Shown here piece after piece: positions 46,720-59,729 of a stretch of 64,000 nucleotides of DNA. The DNA comes from Eledone cirrhosa. Lineage: Eukaryota; Mollusca; Cephalopoda; Octopoda; Eledonidae. Under the pieces are notes generated by a model. The model searched no databases. It saw only the letters and a list, made by a program, of their open reading frames with translations, and was not told the origin of the DNA. The position numbers and the translations under genes were made by a program. Numbering within the stretch: position 1 is the first letter of the stretch; each line of letters begins with the position of its first letter. The DNA is taken from assembly GCA_964016885.1 (NCBI GenBank), contig OZ024742.1, positions 149,001 to 213,000 on the forward strand, read 5' to 3'.

Positions 46720-46965
46720 AAAAAACAAGAGCTGTTAAATGGTGGATGAACTCCTCAAAGACAACGGCTATCCACCCCAACTAGGGGTTATATAGCCTCA
46801 CCAACCCACAATTGACCAAACATGGTGAGTACAGCTACACCCCTGAAGACATGACCAAAGTCAAACAGAAAGCAGCAGAGATCAACCAGAGAGGGGTTCC
46901 TTCAAAAGGAGTGAGAAGGCCCTGGATTTCACAAGACTGTCTATGAAGATACTTAAGTGATGTCA
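46720..46965 (+). other. Unidentified segment with protein-like composition
   Basis: Two short plus-strand frames look protein-like: one reads VDELLKDNGYPPQLGV, another YTPEDMTKVKQKAAEINQRG followed by VPSKGVRRPWISQ. They are in different frames and separated by stops. I do not recognise the family. It could be a degraded transposon or host-gene remnant. Confidence 0.35.
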
Positions 46966-47152
46966 AGTGTTAAAGTAAATTTATTATATATATTTATGTG
47001 GATGGATTTCTATGTATCAGATGCAGTTTAAGCAAAATCTTTTCCATTTCCTTTTATCATAATTTTATGTTCAAATATGTACAAGACTAATAAATATTTG
47101 AAATTTCTTCATAATTCTTTGTCATGAATCTTGGGTAATGACCAAAAGAATA

Positions 47153-47440
47153 TGATCACGAATGCAAGCAGCTGAAATGGGATTCCTCCACAGGGTTTTA
47201 GTAGTAACGTTACTCAATAGAGTGCCTAGCCCAGAGATCAGAATGTCACTCCAGATAGAGCTGCTACTTCTCCAAGTTGAGGGATCACAGCTTCAATACT
47301 ATGGGCATGTGGTTAGAATGTCTTAGGAAAGAATCACTGGATAGAATCAACTGACAGGTAACCCAGGTGAAGATTCAGAGCAGGATCGTTGGATAACACC
47401 CAAGAGCTTGGCTGGTCTTGCTTGGGGTGATCTTCGTGGG
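47153..47440 (+). pseudogene. LINE C-terminal fragment
   Basis: The plus strand reads AAEMGFLHRVL, TLLNRVPSPEIRMSL, QVEGSQLQYYGHVVRMS and, after stops, SLAGLAWGDL. This is the region after the reverse transcriptase of many invertebrate non-LTR elements, where AAEMRFLRR, IRESL and LRWYGHVRRM-type blocks are usual. It is short, has internal stops and no flanking RT, so it is a 5'-truncated relic. Its strand is opposite to the LINE at 6745-8212. Confidence 0.8.
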
Positions 47441-47664
47441 TGAATCTCAACATTTACTCGGCCCTGTTTGAAAGCTTTGTGCCACTTAAAAAACCTCACC
47501 TTGATAGAGTGGCACTTCCATATGTTTGTGTTAAAGAATTAAATGTTTCGCTGGCAGGTTTATTGAGTTTCGCACAAAATTTGATCACAAATCTTTGCTA
47601 CATTTGTGATGTAGAAGAATTTCAAACAAAGGTTATAAATATATGTCTACATAAACAGCACTAG
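47440..47664 (+). CDS. Small open frame of unknown status
   Basis: A 74-codon frame starts MNLNIYSALFES and ends HKQH. It follows the LINE scrap directly and overlaps nothing else. I see no signal peptide, domain or repeat. Its length is within chance for AT-rich DNA, and I doubt it is a gene. Confidence 0.12.
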   Translation: MNLNIYSALFESFVPLKKPHLDRVALPYVCVKELNVSLAGLLSFAQNLITNLCYICDVEEFQTKVINICLHKQH

Positions 47665-47801
47665 CCCACCATTTGACTCAGTCATGTTGAAATAAGTACT
47701 TGCAGCCAATGTTATAACCAATATGCCTATATACATCAACGATGTACTATCTTACTATGTTGTACATAGGAAAATCAGTACTCTTACTTTTGGGACAAAC
47801 C

Positions 47802-47806
47802 TGTGT

Positions 47807-47848
<42 letters not shown>

Positions 47849-47853
47849 ACACA
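47802..47853 (+). repeat. (GT)n microsatellite with short CA end
   Basis: About 20 GT units, interrupted once by CT, end in ACACACAC, so the end can fold back on the run. Confidence 0.95.
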
Positions 47854-48990
47854 CTACCCGAATTACCTGTGCCTTGCTGCGTTTCACACATTTTTTTTTG
47901 TAAGAAAATGATGATTGATTTTAAATCAGTGATATAATTTATGGAGAAAAACTCTGCATTTCAATATTACTCAATGTAAAATGTAATGCATGAAAAATTG
48001 GAAAACATTTTTTTATAATATATCAAATAAAAATTACATTATTAAAACTTATTCTTATTCTTATTTTGTTTCTTGTAAATAATTTTTTTAAAAATATCAA
48101 TTCAAAACTTTTGTCAATAGGCATCATATCTTGTCATTTACCTATGGTTTAAATTTGCTATAAATTGAAGGGAAAGAATTTTCAGCGGGGGGTTGTGCCT
48201 CTGGGGAACCCTTTGATTAAAATAAAATATACTTATCCAAGTACCCTGGGCAATGTAGTTTCAGAATATATATGGTTATGGGGTTCTATCTCCAAAACCA
48301 TAGGAGGAGTTCGTGAACAAACAAACAGGTATACAACTTATATATATTGTATTAGTGTGTAACATTCAGTTATTGAGGGTCACCAATTAATCACACATTA
48401 CTTGTGGAGCCTGTTACCAATGTGGGATTCTATGTTTGCGTCTTCACCCTTTTCAGAGGCCATAACAAGAGTGTTAATAATAATAATTATTATATTACTA
48501 TTATAGTAAGTGGGAACAAAATATCAATATAACATCAATATCAGTTTTAATTACACGTGACATGTGTTTCACAATTGATCAGCTCAAGGTACAATAAGTA
48601 GTGATTGGGGTACCTCTCTGGAATTAATAGGTCATCACTGTTGGTCCCTCTCTAGTCACATTAAGAGGGAACATGGGGTCTTTACTGGTCTCTCCTTGGG
48701 TACTTGCCTCTGAAATTCCACCCAAAAGCCACACAGTTCTGTAAAACTAATCACAGCTACAATGGCACCCAATTAAAAACAAAACCATCAATGATAAAGA
48801 AAATACACCCAAGTACCATATAGTAGAGGTCATTAATAACTTGGTTATTAGACTGGTCATTCTCTGGCCACAAGTTATAGTGACCACCCAAGTACCAAGT
48901 TAATATCCTGGACATTAATTCTCTGGCTACAAGCTGTAATAGCTATTTTCTTTTACCACACAACATTGATACTTAACTCGGTCACGGCCG
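47854..48990. other. AT-rich non-coding spacer
   Basis: No coding frame above 65 codons and no recognisable repeat. Two diverged copies of an ATTCTCTGGCYACAAG word (48860, 48918) and TAATAATAATTATTA at 48476 are the only structure I see. Confidence 0.6.
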
Positions 48991-51896
48991 TATATCTAAT
49001 GTACACACACTACATCTAATGTACACACACTATATATCTAATGTACACACACTACATATCTATTGTACACATACTATATATATCTAATGTACACACACTA
49101 TATATATCTAATGTACACATACTATATATATCTAATGTACACACACTACATATCTATTGTACACACACTATATATATCTAATGTACACACACTATATATA
49201 TCTAATGTACATCAACTACATATCTAATGTACACATACTATATATATCTAATGTACACACACTATATATATCTAATGTACACACACTATATATATCTAAT
49301 GTACACACACTACATATCTAATGTACACATACTATATATATCTAATGTACACACACTATATATATCTAATGTACACACACTATATATATCTAATGTACAC
49401 ACACTATATATATCTAATGTACACACACTACATATCTAATGTACACACACTATATATATCTAATGTACACACACTATATATCTAATGTACACACACTATA
49501 TATATCTAATGTACACACACTATATATATCTAATGTACACACACTATATATATCTAATGTACACACACTACATATATCTAATGTACACACACTACATATC
49601 TAATGTACACATACTACATATATCTAATGTACACACACTATATATATCTAATGTACACACACTATATATCTAATGTACACACACTATATATATCTAATGT
49701 ACACACACTATATATATCTAATGTACACACACTATATATATCTAATGTACACACACTATATATATCTAATGTACACACACTATATATATCTAATGTACAC
49801 ACACTATATATCTAATGTACACACACTACATATCTAATGTACACATACTACATATCTAATGTACACATACTACATATCTAATGTACACACACTATATATC
49901 TAATGTACACACACTATATATATCTAATGTACACACACTATATATATCTAATGTACACACACTATATATATCTAATGTACACACATACTACATATCTAAT
50001 GTACACATACTACATATCTAATGTACACATACTACATATCTAATGTACACACACTATATATATCTAATGTACACACACTATATATATCTAATGTACACAC
50101 ACTATATATATCTAATGTACACACACTATATATATCTAATGTACACATACTACATATCTAATGTACACACACTACATATCTAATGTACACACACTATATA
50201 TATCTAATGTACACACACTATATATATCTAATGTACACACACTATATATATATCTAATGTACACATACTACATATCTAATGTACACACACTATATATATC
50301 TAATGTACACACACTATATATATCTAATGTACACACACTATATATATCTAATGTACACACACTATATATCTAATGTACACACACTATATATATCTAATGT
50401 ACACACACTATATATATCTAATGTACACACACTATATATATCTAATGTACACACACTACATATCTAATGTACACACACTATATATATCTAATGTACACAC
50501 ACTATATATCTAATGTACACACACTATATATATCTAATGTACACACACTATATATATCTAATGTACACATACTATATATCTAATGTACACACACTATATA
50601 TATCTAATGTACACACACTATATATATCTAATGTACACACACTATATATATCTAATGTACACACACTATATATCTAATGTACACACACTATATATATCTA
50701 ATGTACACACACTATATATATATCTAATGTACACACACTACATATCTAATGTACACACACTATATATATCTAATGTACACACACTATATATCTAATGTAC
50801 ACACACTATATATATCTAATGTACACACACTATATATATCTAATGTACACACACTATATATATCTAATGTACACACACTATATATATCTAATGTACACAC
50901 ACTATATATATCTAATGTACACACACTATATATATCTAATGTACACACACTATATATCTAATGTACACACACTATATATGTAATGTACACACACTATATA
51001 TATCTAATGTACACATACTACATATCTAATGTACACATACACTATATATCTAATGTACACACACTATATATCTAATGTACACATACTACATATCTAATGT
51101 ACACATACTACATATCTCTAATGTACACACACACTATATATCTAATGTACACACACTATATATCTAATGTACACACACTATATATCTAATGTACACACAC
51201 TATATATCTAATGTACACATACTACATATCTAATGTACACACACTATATATATCTAATGTACACACACTACATATCTAATGTACACACACTATATATCTA
51301 ATGTACACATACTATATATCTAATGTACACATACTATATATCTAATGTACACATACTATATATCTAATGTACACACACTATATATCTAATGTACACACAC
51401 TATATATCTAATGTACACACACTATATATCTAATGTACACACACTATATATCTAATGTACACACACTATATATCTAATGTACACACACTATATATATCTA
51501 ATGTACACACACTACATATCTAATGTACACATACTATATATATCTAATGTACACATACTATATATATCTAATGTACACACACTATATATATCTAATGTAC
51601 ACACACTATATATCTAATGTACACACACTATATATCTAATGTACACACACTATATATCTAATGTACACACACTATATATCTAATGTACACATACTATATA
51701 TATCTAATGTACACATACTATATATATCTAATGTACACACACTATATATCTAATGTACACATACTATATATATCTAATGTACACATACTATATATATCTA
51801 ATGTACACACACTATATATCTAATGTACACACACTATATATCTAATGTACACATACTATATATATCTAATGTACACATACTATATATATCTAATGT

Positions 51897-52720
51897 ACAC
51901 ACACTACATATCTAATGTACAAAACACTATATATCTAATGTACACACACTATATATCTAATGTACACATACTATATATATCTAATGTACACACACTATAT
52001 ATCTAATGTACACACACTATATATCTAATGTACACACACTATAGATATATAGTATGTGTACATTAGATATATAATGTACACACACTATATATCTAATGTA
52101 CACATACTATATATATCTAATGTACACACACTATATATATCTAATGTACACATACTATATATATCTAATGTACACACACTATATATCTAATGTACACACA
52201 CTATATATATCTAATGTACACACACTATATATCTAATGTACACACACTATATATCTAATGTACACATACTATATATATCTAATGTACACATACTATATAT
52301 ATCTAATGTACACACACTATATATATCTAATGTACACACACTATATATATCTAATGTACACACACTATATATATCTAATGTACACACACTATATATCTAA
52401 TGTACACACACTATATATCTAATGTACACATACTATATCTAATGTACACACACTATATATCTAATGTACACACACTATATATCTAATGTACACACACTAC
52501 ATATCTAAAGTACACACACTACATATCTAGTGTACACACACTATATATATCTAATGTACACACACTATATATATCTAATGTACACACACTATATATATCT
52601 AATGTACACACACTATATATATCTAATGTACACACACTATATATATCTAATGTACACACACTATATATATCTAATGTACACACACTACATATCTAATGTA
52701 CACACACTACATATCTAATG
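51897..52720 (+). repeat. Duplicated block, copy 1, in the 22/24-bp array
   Basis: Rare variants GTACAAAACACT (51921) and CTAAAGTACAC (52505), followed by CTAGTGTACAC, recur at +2652 bp with identical internal spacing of 584 bp. Confidence 0.9.
52042..52073 (-). repeat. Single inverted unit within the 22/24-bp array
   Basis: At this point only, the array reads ATATAGTATGTGTACATTAG, the reverse complement of the normal unit, then resumes in forward orientation. The flanks are in register with the array. Confidence 0.92.
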
Positions 52721-54548
52721 TACACACACTACATATCTAATGTACACACACTACATATCTAATGTACACACACTACATATCTAATGTACACACACTATAT
52801 ATATCTAATGTACACACACTATATATATCTAATGTACACATACTACATATCTAATGTACACACACTACATATCTAATGTACACACACTATATATATCTAA
52901 TGTACACACACTATATATCTAATGTACACATGCTATATATATCTAATGTACACACACTATATATCTAATGTACACACACTATATATCTAATGTACACACA
53001 CTATATATATCTAATGTACACATACTATATATCTAATGTACACACACTATATATCTAATGTACACATACTATATATATCTAATGTACACACACTATATAT
53101 ATCTAATGTACACATACTATATATATCTAATGTACACACACTATATATATCTAATGTACACACACTATATATATCTAATGTACACACACTATATATCTAA
53201 TGTACACACACTATATATCTAATGTACACACACTATATATATCTAATATATATCTATATATATCTAATGTACACACACTATATATCTAATGTACACACAC
53301 TATATATCTAATGTACACACACTATATATATCTAATGTACACACACTACATATCTAATGTACACATACTATATATATCTAATGTACACACACTATATATC
53401 TAATGTACACACACTATATATCTAATGTACACACACTATATATATCTAATGTACACACACTATATATATCTAATGTACACACACTACATATCTAATGTAC
53501 ACACACTATATATATCTAATGTACACACACTATATATATCTAATGTACACATACTATATATATCTAATGTACACACACTATATATATCTAATGTACACAC
53601 ACTATATATATCTAATGTACACACACTATATATATCTAATGTACACACACTATATATCTAATGTACACACACTATATATATCTAATGTACACATACTATA
53701 TATATCTAATGTACACATACTATATATATCTAATGTACACATACTACATATCTAATGTACACACACTATATATCTAATGTACACACACTATATATATCTA
53801 ATGTACACACACTATATATATCTAATGTACACACACTATATATATCTAATGTACACACACTATATATATCTAATGTACACACACTACATATCTAATGTAC
53901 ACACACTATATATATCTAATGTACACACATTATATATATCTAATGTACACACACTATATATATCTAATGTACACACACTATATATCTAATGTACACATAC
54001 TATATATATCTAATGTACACACACTACATATATCTAATGTACACACACTATATATATCTAATGTACACATACTATATATCTAATGTACACACACTATATA
54101 TCTAATGTACACACACTATATATATCTAATGTACACATACTACATATCTAATGAACACACACTATATATATCTAATGTACACACACTACATATCTAATGT
54201 ACACACACTATATATCTAATGTACACACACTATATATATCTAATGTACACACACTATATATATCTAATGTACACACACTATATATATCTAATGTACACAC
54301 ACTATATATCTAATGTACACATACTATATATATCTAATGTACACATACTATATATATCTAATGTACACACACTATATATCTAATGTACACACACTATATA
54401 TCTAATGTACACATACTATATATATCTAATGTACACATACTATATATATCTAATGTACACACACTATATATCTAATGTACACACACTATATATCTAATGT
54501 ACACATACTATATATATCTAATGTACACATACTATATATATCTAATGT

Positions 54549-55372
54549 ACACACACTACATATCTAATGTACAAAACACTATATATCTAATGTACACACA
54601 CTATATATCTAATGTACACATACTATATATATCTAATGTACACACACTATATATCTAATGTACACACACTATATATATCTAATGTACACATACTATATAT
54701 CTAATGTACACATACTATATATATCTAATGTACACACACTATATATATCTAATGTACACATACTATATATATCTAATGTACACACACTATATATCTAATG
54801 TACACACACTATATATATCTAATGTACACACACTATATATATCTAATGTACACACACTATATATCTAATGTACACACACTATATATCTAATGTACACATA
54901 CTATATATATCTAATGTACACACACTATATATATCTAATGTACACACACTATATATATCTAATGTACACACACTATATATATCTAATGTACACACACTAT
55001 ATATCTAATGTACACACACTATATATCTAATGTACACACACTATATATCTAATGTACACATACTATATCTAATGTACACACACTATATATCTAATGTACA
55101 CACACTATATATCTAATGTACACACACTACATATCTAATGTACACACACTACATATCTAAAGTACACACACTACATATCTAGTGTACACACACTATATAT
55201 ATCTAATGTACACACACTATATATATCTAATGTACACACACTATATATATCTAATGTACACACACTATATATATCTAATGTACACACACTATATATATCT
55301 AATGTACACACACTATATATATCTAATGTACACACACTACATATCTAATGTACACACACTACATATCTAATG
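54549..55372 (+). repeat. Duplicated block, copy 2, in the 22/24-bp array
   Basis: Carries the same markers at 54573 and 55157. The site matching the inverted unit of copy 1 is in normal orientation here. Confidence 0.9.
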
Positions 55373-56689
55373 TACACACACTACATATCTAATGTACACA
55401 CACTATATATATCTAATGTACACACACTATATATATCTAATGTACACACACTATATATATCTAATGTACACACACTATATATATCTACTGTACACATACT
55501 ATATATCTAATGTACACATACTATATATATCTAATGTACACACACTATATCTATCTAATGTACACATACTACATATCTAATGTACACACACTATATATAT
55601 CTAATGTACACATACTATATATATCTAATGTACACATACTACATATCTAATGTACACATACTACATATCTAATGTACACATACTATATATATCTAATGTA
55701 CACATACTATATATATCTAATGTACACACACTATATCTATCTAATGTACACATACTACATATCTAATGTACACATACTATATATATCTAATGTACACACA
55801 CTACATATCTAATGTACACACATTATATATATCTAATGTACACACACTATATATCTAATGTACACATACTATATATATCTAATGTACACACACTACATAT
55901 ATCTAATGTACACACACTATATATATCTAATGTACACACACTATATATCTAATGTACACACACTATATATCTAATGTACACACACTACATATCTAATGAA
56001 CACACACTATATATATCTAATGTACACACACTATATATATCTAATGTACACACACTACATATCTAATGTACACACACTATATATCTAATGTACACACACT
56101 ATATATATCTAATGTACACACACTATATATATCTAATGTACACACACTATATATATCTAATGTACACACACTACATATCTAATGTACACACACTATATAT
56201 ATCTAATGTACACACACTATATATATCTAATGTACACATACTATATATATCTAATGTACACATACTATATATATCTAATGTACACACACTATATATATCT
56301 AATGTACACACACTACATATCTAATGTACACATACTATATATATCTAATGTACACACACTACATATCTAATGTACACACACTATATATATCTAATGTACA
56401 CACACTATATATCTAATGTACACACACTATATATATCTAATGTACACATACTATATATATCTAATGTACACACACTATATATCTAATGTACACACACTAC
56501 ATATCTAATGTACACACACTACATATCTAATGTACACATACTATATATCTAATGTACACACACTACATATCTAATGAACACACACTACATATCTAATGTA
56601 CACATACTATATATCTAATGTACACACACTACATATCTAATGTACACATACTATATATCTAATGTACACGCACTACATATCTAATGTAC

Positions 56690-56741
56690 ACACACACACA
56701 CTACACATCTAATGTACACACACACACATGACACATCTAAT

Positions 56742-56774
<33 letters not shown>
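56690..56774 (+). repeat. (CA)n decay zone at the right edge of the array
   Basis: The ACACACAC part of the unit has expanded to as many as ~16 CA repeats, with CTACACATCTAATGTACAC words between runs. Confidence 0.9.
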
Positions 56775-56775
<1 letters not shown>

Positions 56776-56925
56776 CACATCTAATGTACACACACTATAT
56801 TTCTCAAACACAATGTCAGTTACAATAATTTTCAATATAATCAAAAATATTTGTAACTTTAGATATTAGTGGATTTTGTTGATATTGTCTTAACCCTTTA
56901 CTATTTACATTACTCTATATATACT

Positions 56926-59035
56926 ATTATATTTTCACAGTAAAGACTTTACCTCACATAACATCTACATTACTCTATATATACTATTATATTTTCACAG
57001 TAACGGCTTTACCTCACATAACATTTACATTACTCTATATATACTATTGTATTTTCATGGTAACGGCTTTACCTCACATAATATCTCACATAACATTTAC
57101 ATTACTCTATATATACTATTGTATTTTCATGGTAAAGGCTTTACCTCACATAATATCTCACATAACATTTACATTACTCTATATATACTATTGTATTTTC
57201 ATGGTAACGGCTTTACCTCACATAATATCTCACATAACATTTACATTACTCTATATATACTATTATATTTTCACAGTAAAGGCTTTACCTGACATAATAT
57301 CTCACATAACATTTACATTACTCTATATATACTATCATATTTTCACGGTAAAGGCTTTACCTCACATAATATCTCACATAACATTTACATTACTCTATAT
57401 ATACTATTATATTTTCACAGTAAAGGCTTTACCTCACATAATATCTCACATAACATTTACATTACTCTATATATACTATTGTATTTTCATGGTAAAGGCT
57501 GTACCTCACATAATATCTCACATAACATTTACATTACTCTATATATACTATTGTATTTTCACAGTAAAGGCTTTACCTCACATAATATCTCACATAACAT
57601 TTACATTACTCTATATATACTATTGTATTTTCATGGTAAAGGCTTTACCTCACATAATATCTCACATAACATTTACATTACTCTATATATACTATTGTAT
57701 TTTCATGGTAAAGGCTTTACCTCACATAACATTTACATTACTCTATATATACTATTGTATTTTCATGGTAAAGGCTTTACCTCACATAATATCTCACATA
57801 ACATTTACATTACTCTATATATACTATTGTATTTTCAGTAAAGGCTTTACCTCACATAATATCTCACATAACATTTACATTACTCTATATATACTATTGT
57901 ATTTTCATGGTAAAGGCTTTACCTCACATATCTCACATAACATTTACATTACTCTATATATACTATCGTATTTTCATGGTAAAGGCTTTACCTCACATAA
58001 TATCTCACATAACATTTACATTACTCTATATATTGGCAGTATCGGTAGAAGGTCGGACGCCATGCTTTCCAGCATAGTTACGTCCCTTTACGATCTGAGT
58101 TCAAATCCAGCCGAGGTTGACTTTGCCTTTCATCCTTACGGGGTCGATAAAATAAAGTACCAGTAATGCACTGGGTAATTGCTGGCCTTGTGCCTAAAGT
58201 AGAAACAATTATATTTTCACAGTAAAGGCTTTACCTCACATAATATCTCACATAACATTTACATTACTCTATATATACTATTATTTTCATGGTAAAGGCT
58301 TTACCTCACATAATAACTCACATAACATTTACATTACTCTATATATACTATTGTATTTTCATGGTAAAGGCTTTATCTCACATAATATCTCACATAACAT
58401 TTACATTACTCTATATATACTATTGTATTTTCACAGTAAAGGCTTTACCTCACATAATATCTCACATAACATTTACATTACTCTATATATACTATTGTAT
58501 TTTCATGGTAAAGGCTTTACCTCACATAATATCTCCCATAACATTTACATTACTCTATATATACTATTGTATTTTCATGGTAAAGGCTTTACCTCACATA
58601 ATATCTCACATAACATTTACATTACTCTATATATACTATTGTATTTTCACAGTAAAGGCTTTACCTCACATAATATCTCATAACATTTACATTACTCTAT
58701 ATATACTATTGTATTTTCATGGTAAAGGCTTTACCTCACATATCTCACATAACATTTACATTACTCTATATATACTATCGTATTTTCATGGTAAAGGCTT
58801 TACCTCACATAATATCTCACATAACATTTACATTACTCTATATATACTATTATATTTTCACGGTAAAGGCTTTACCTCACATAATATCTCACATAACATT
58901 TACATTACTCTATATATACTATTATATTTTCATGGTAAAGGCTTTACCTCACATAATATCTCACATAACATTTACATTACTCTATATATACTATTATATT
59001 TTCATGGTAAAGGCTTTACCTCACATATTTATCTC
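56926..59035 (+). repeat. 72-bp tandem array, about 27 copies, split by a SINE
   Basis: The unit contains TTACATTACTCTATATATAC, TATTRTATTTTCAYRGTAA, then AGGCTTTACCTCACATAA and TATCTCACATAACA. The normal period is 72 bp; some units are 60 bp, lacking one TATCTCACATAA-type block. Both lengths are multiples of 3, so two plus-strand frames stay open over long spans (369 codons from 57057, 250 from 58289). Each unit contains the perfect palindrome GGTAAAGGCTTTACC in its commonest form. Low complexity, identity at DNA level and a SINE within the long frame argue against coding. Confidence 0.95.
58032..58208 (+). mobile_element. tRNA-derived SINE inserted in the 72-bp array
   Basis: Starts TTGGCAGTATCGGTAGAAGG (5' end lacks the GGCGGTGGA head). 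It has the B box GAGTTCAAATCCAGCC and GGGGTCGATAAAATAAAGTA, and ends CCTAAAGTAGAAACAA. It interrupts one 72-bp unit between CTCTATATAT and ATTATATTTTC, with about three bases of the unit missing. I see no clear target-site duplication. Confidence 0.92.
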
Positions 59036-59065
59036 ACATAATATCGAATCTATGAGAGTTTGAAA

Positions 59066-59157
59066 GTATTTATTTTGAGAACAATTTTATTTATTTTGAA
59101 AGCAATTTTATTTATTTTGAAAGTATTTATTTTGAAAGTATTTATTTTGAGAACAAT
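59066..59157 (+). repeat. Short tandem TTTATTTTGARA repeat
   Basis: About six copies of TATTTATTTTGA followed by AAG or GAA words. Right flank of the 72-bp array. Confidence 0.85.
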
Positions 59158-59729
59158 ACCTTAACATCAGGTTTAGTGACCAGTTACAGCCAGTTTCAAC
59201 AGAAAGAGGTAGAGAATTCTGGCCGGTTTTGGCCGGTTTGAACATTAAAGGGTTAACTGGCAAGAGAGAATATATGGCAGTGTTGTCCAACCAACGTGTG
59301 TGTGTATGTGTGTGTGTTAGTGCTATGTTATGTTATCAGTGATGTAATGAGATTTATTGGAAATCTCACTTTAGATATGGAAGGTATCAAGTGGGTTACT
59401 GTATTTCTAAAGAAAGACTGCATCGATTATCAGCTTCTGATGAGCTAATACCATATCTGCAAATTCTAGCCGACTGAACCTACACCCACCAGGCTTCCAA
59501 CCTGGCTGTGCCTGTCAATCCTGTCCACAAAGATTATGAACAAGAGAAGTAACAAGACATAGTCCGACACCCACATTGAATGGGACCACTTTGAGGTTAA
59601 GCTGAATCCAACTTTGAATAAGAAAATAAAGTATTCTGCCAAACCATCTGCCAACTTTGTAATAAGAAGTCCTCCACTATGACAGCTATCAGAAACACAT
59701 TTGGGGTTCTCCTCTCTCCAGAAGTGCAT
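59158..59729. other. Non-coding spacer with (GT) run and possible repeat head
   Basis: GGCCGGTTTTGGCCGGTTTG with AAAGGGTTAAC at 59220-59257 looks like the end of a dispersed repeat. A short TGTG run is at 59297-59318. From 59480 on, a degraded LINE linker may begin, but no frame holds. Confidence 0.5.

Larger units (their letters stand above)
48993..56790 (+). repeat. 22/24-bp AT-rich minisatellite array, about 340 copies
   Basis: The unit is ATCTAATGTACACACACT plus TATAT or TATATAT, giving 22- and 24-bp forms mixed at random. The commonest variants are CACATACT for CACACACT and CTACATATC for CTATATATC. Runs of 24-bp units give apparent frames of up to 86 codons with the period MYTHYIYL; a single 22-bp unit shifts them. 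They are not genes. At the right end (56690-56772) units decay into a CA dinucleotide run. Confidence 0.97.

Noticed and set aside
49227..56370. Many 62-86-codon frames with the period MYTHYIYL
   Set aside because: They arise only where consecutive 24-bp units keep phase; 22-bp units end them.
57057..58166. 369-codon open frame on the plus strand, the longest in the window
   Set aside because: It is a 24-residue period from the 72-bp DNA repeat. A second frame is open over much of the same span, and its end lies inside a SINE.
58289..59041. 250-codon open frame on the plus strand
   Set aside because: The same 72-bp array after the SINE; it has no protein features beyond the repeat.
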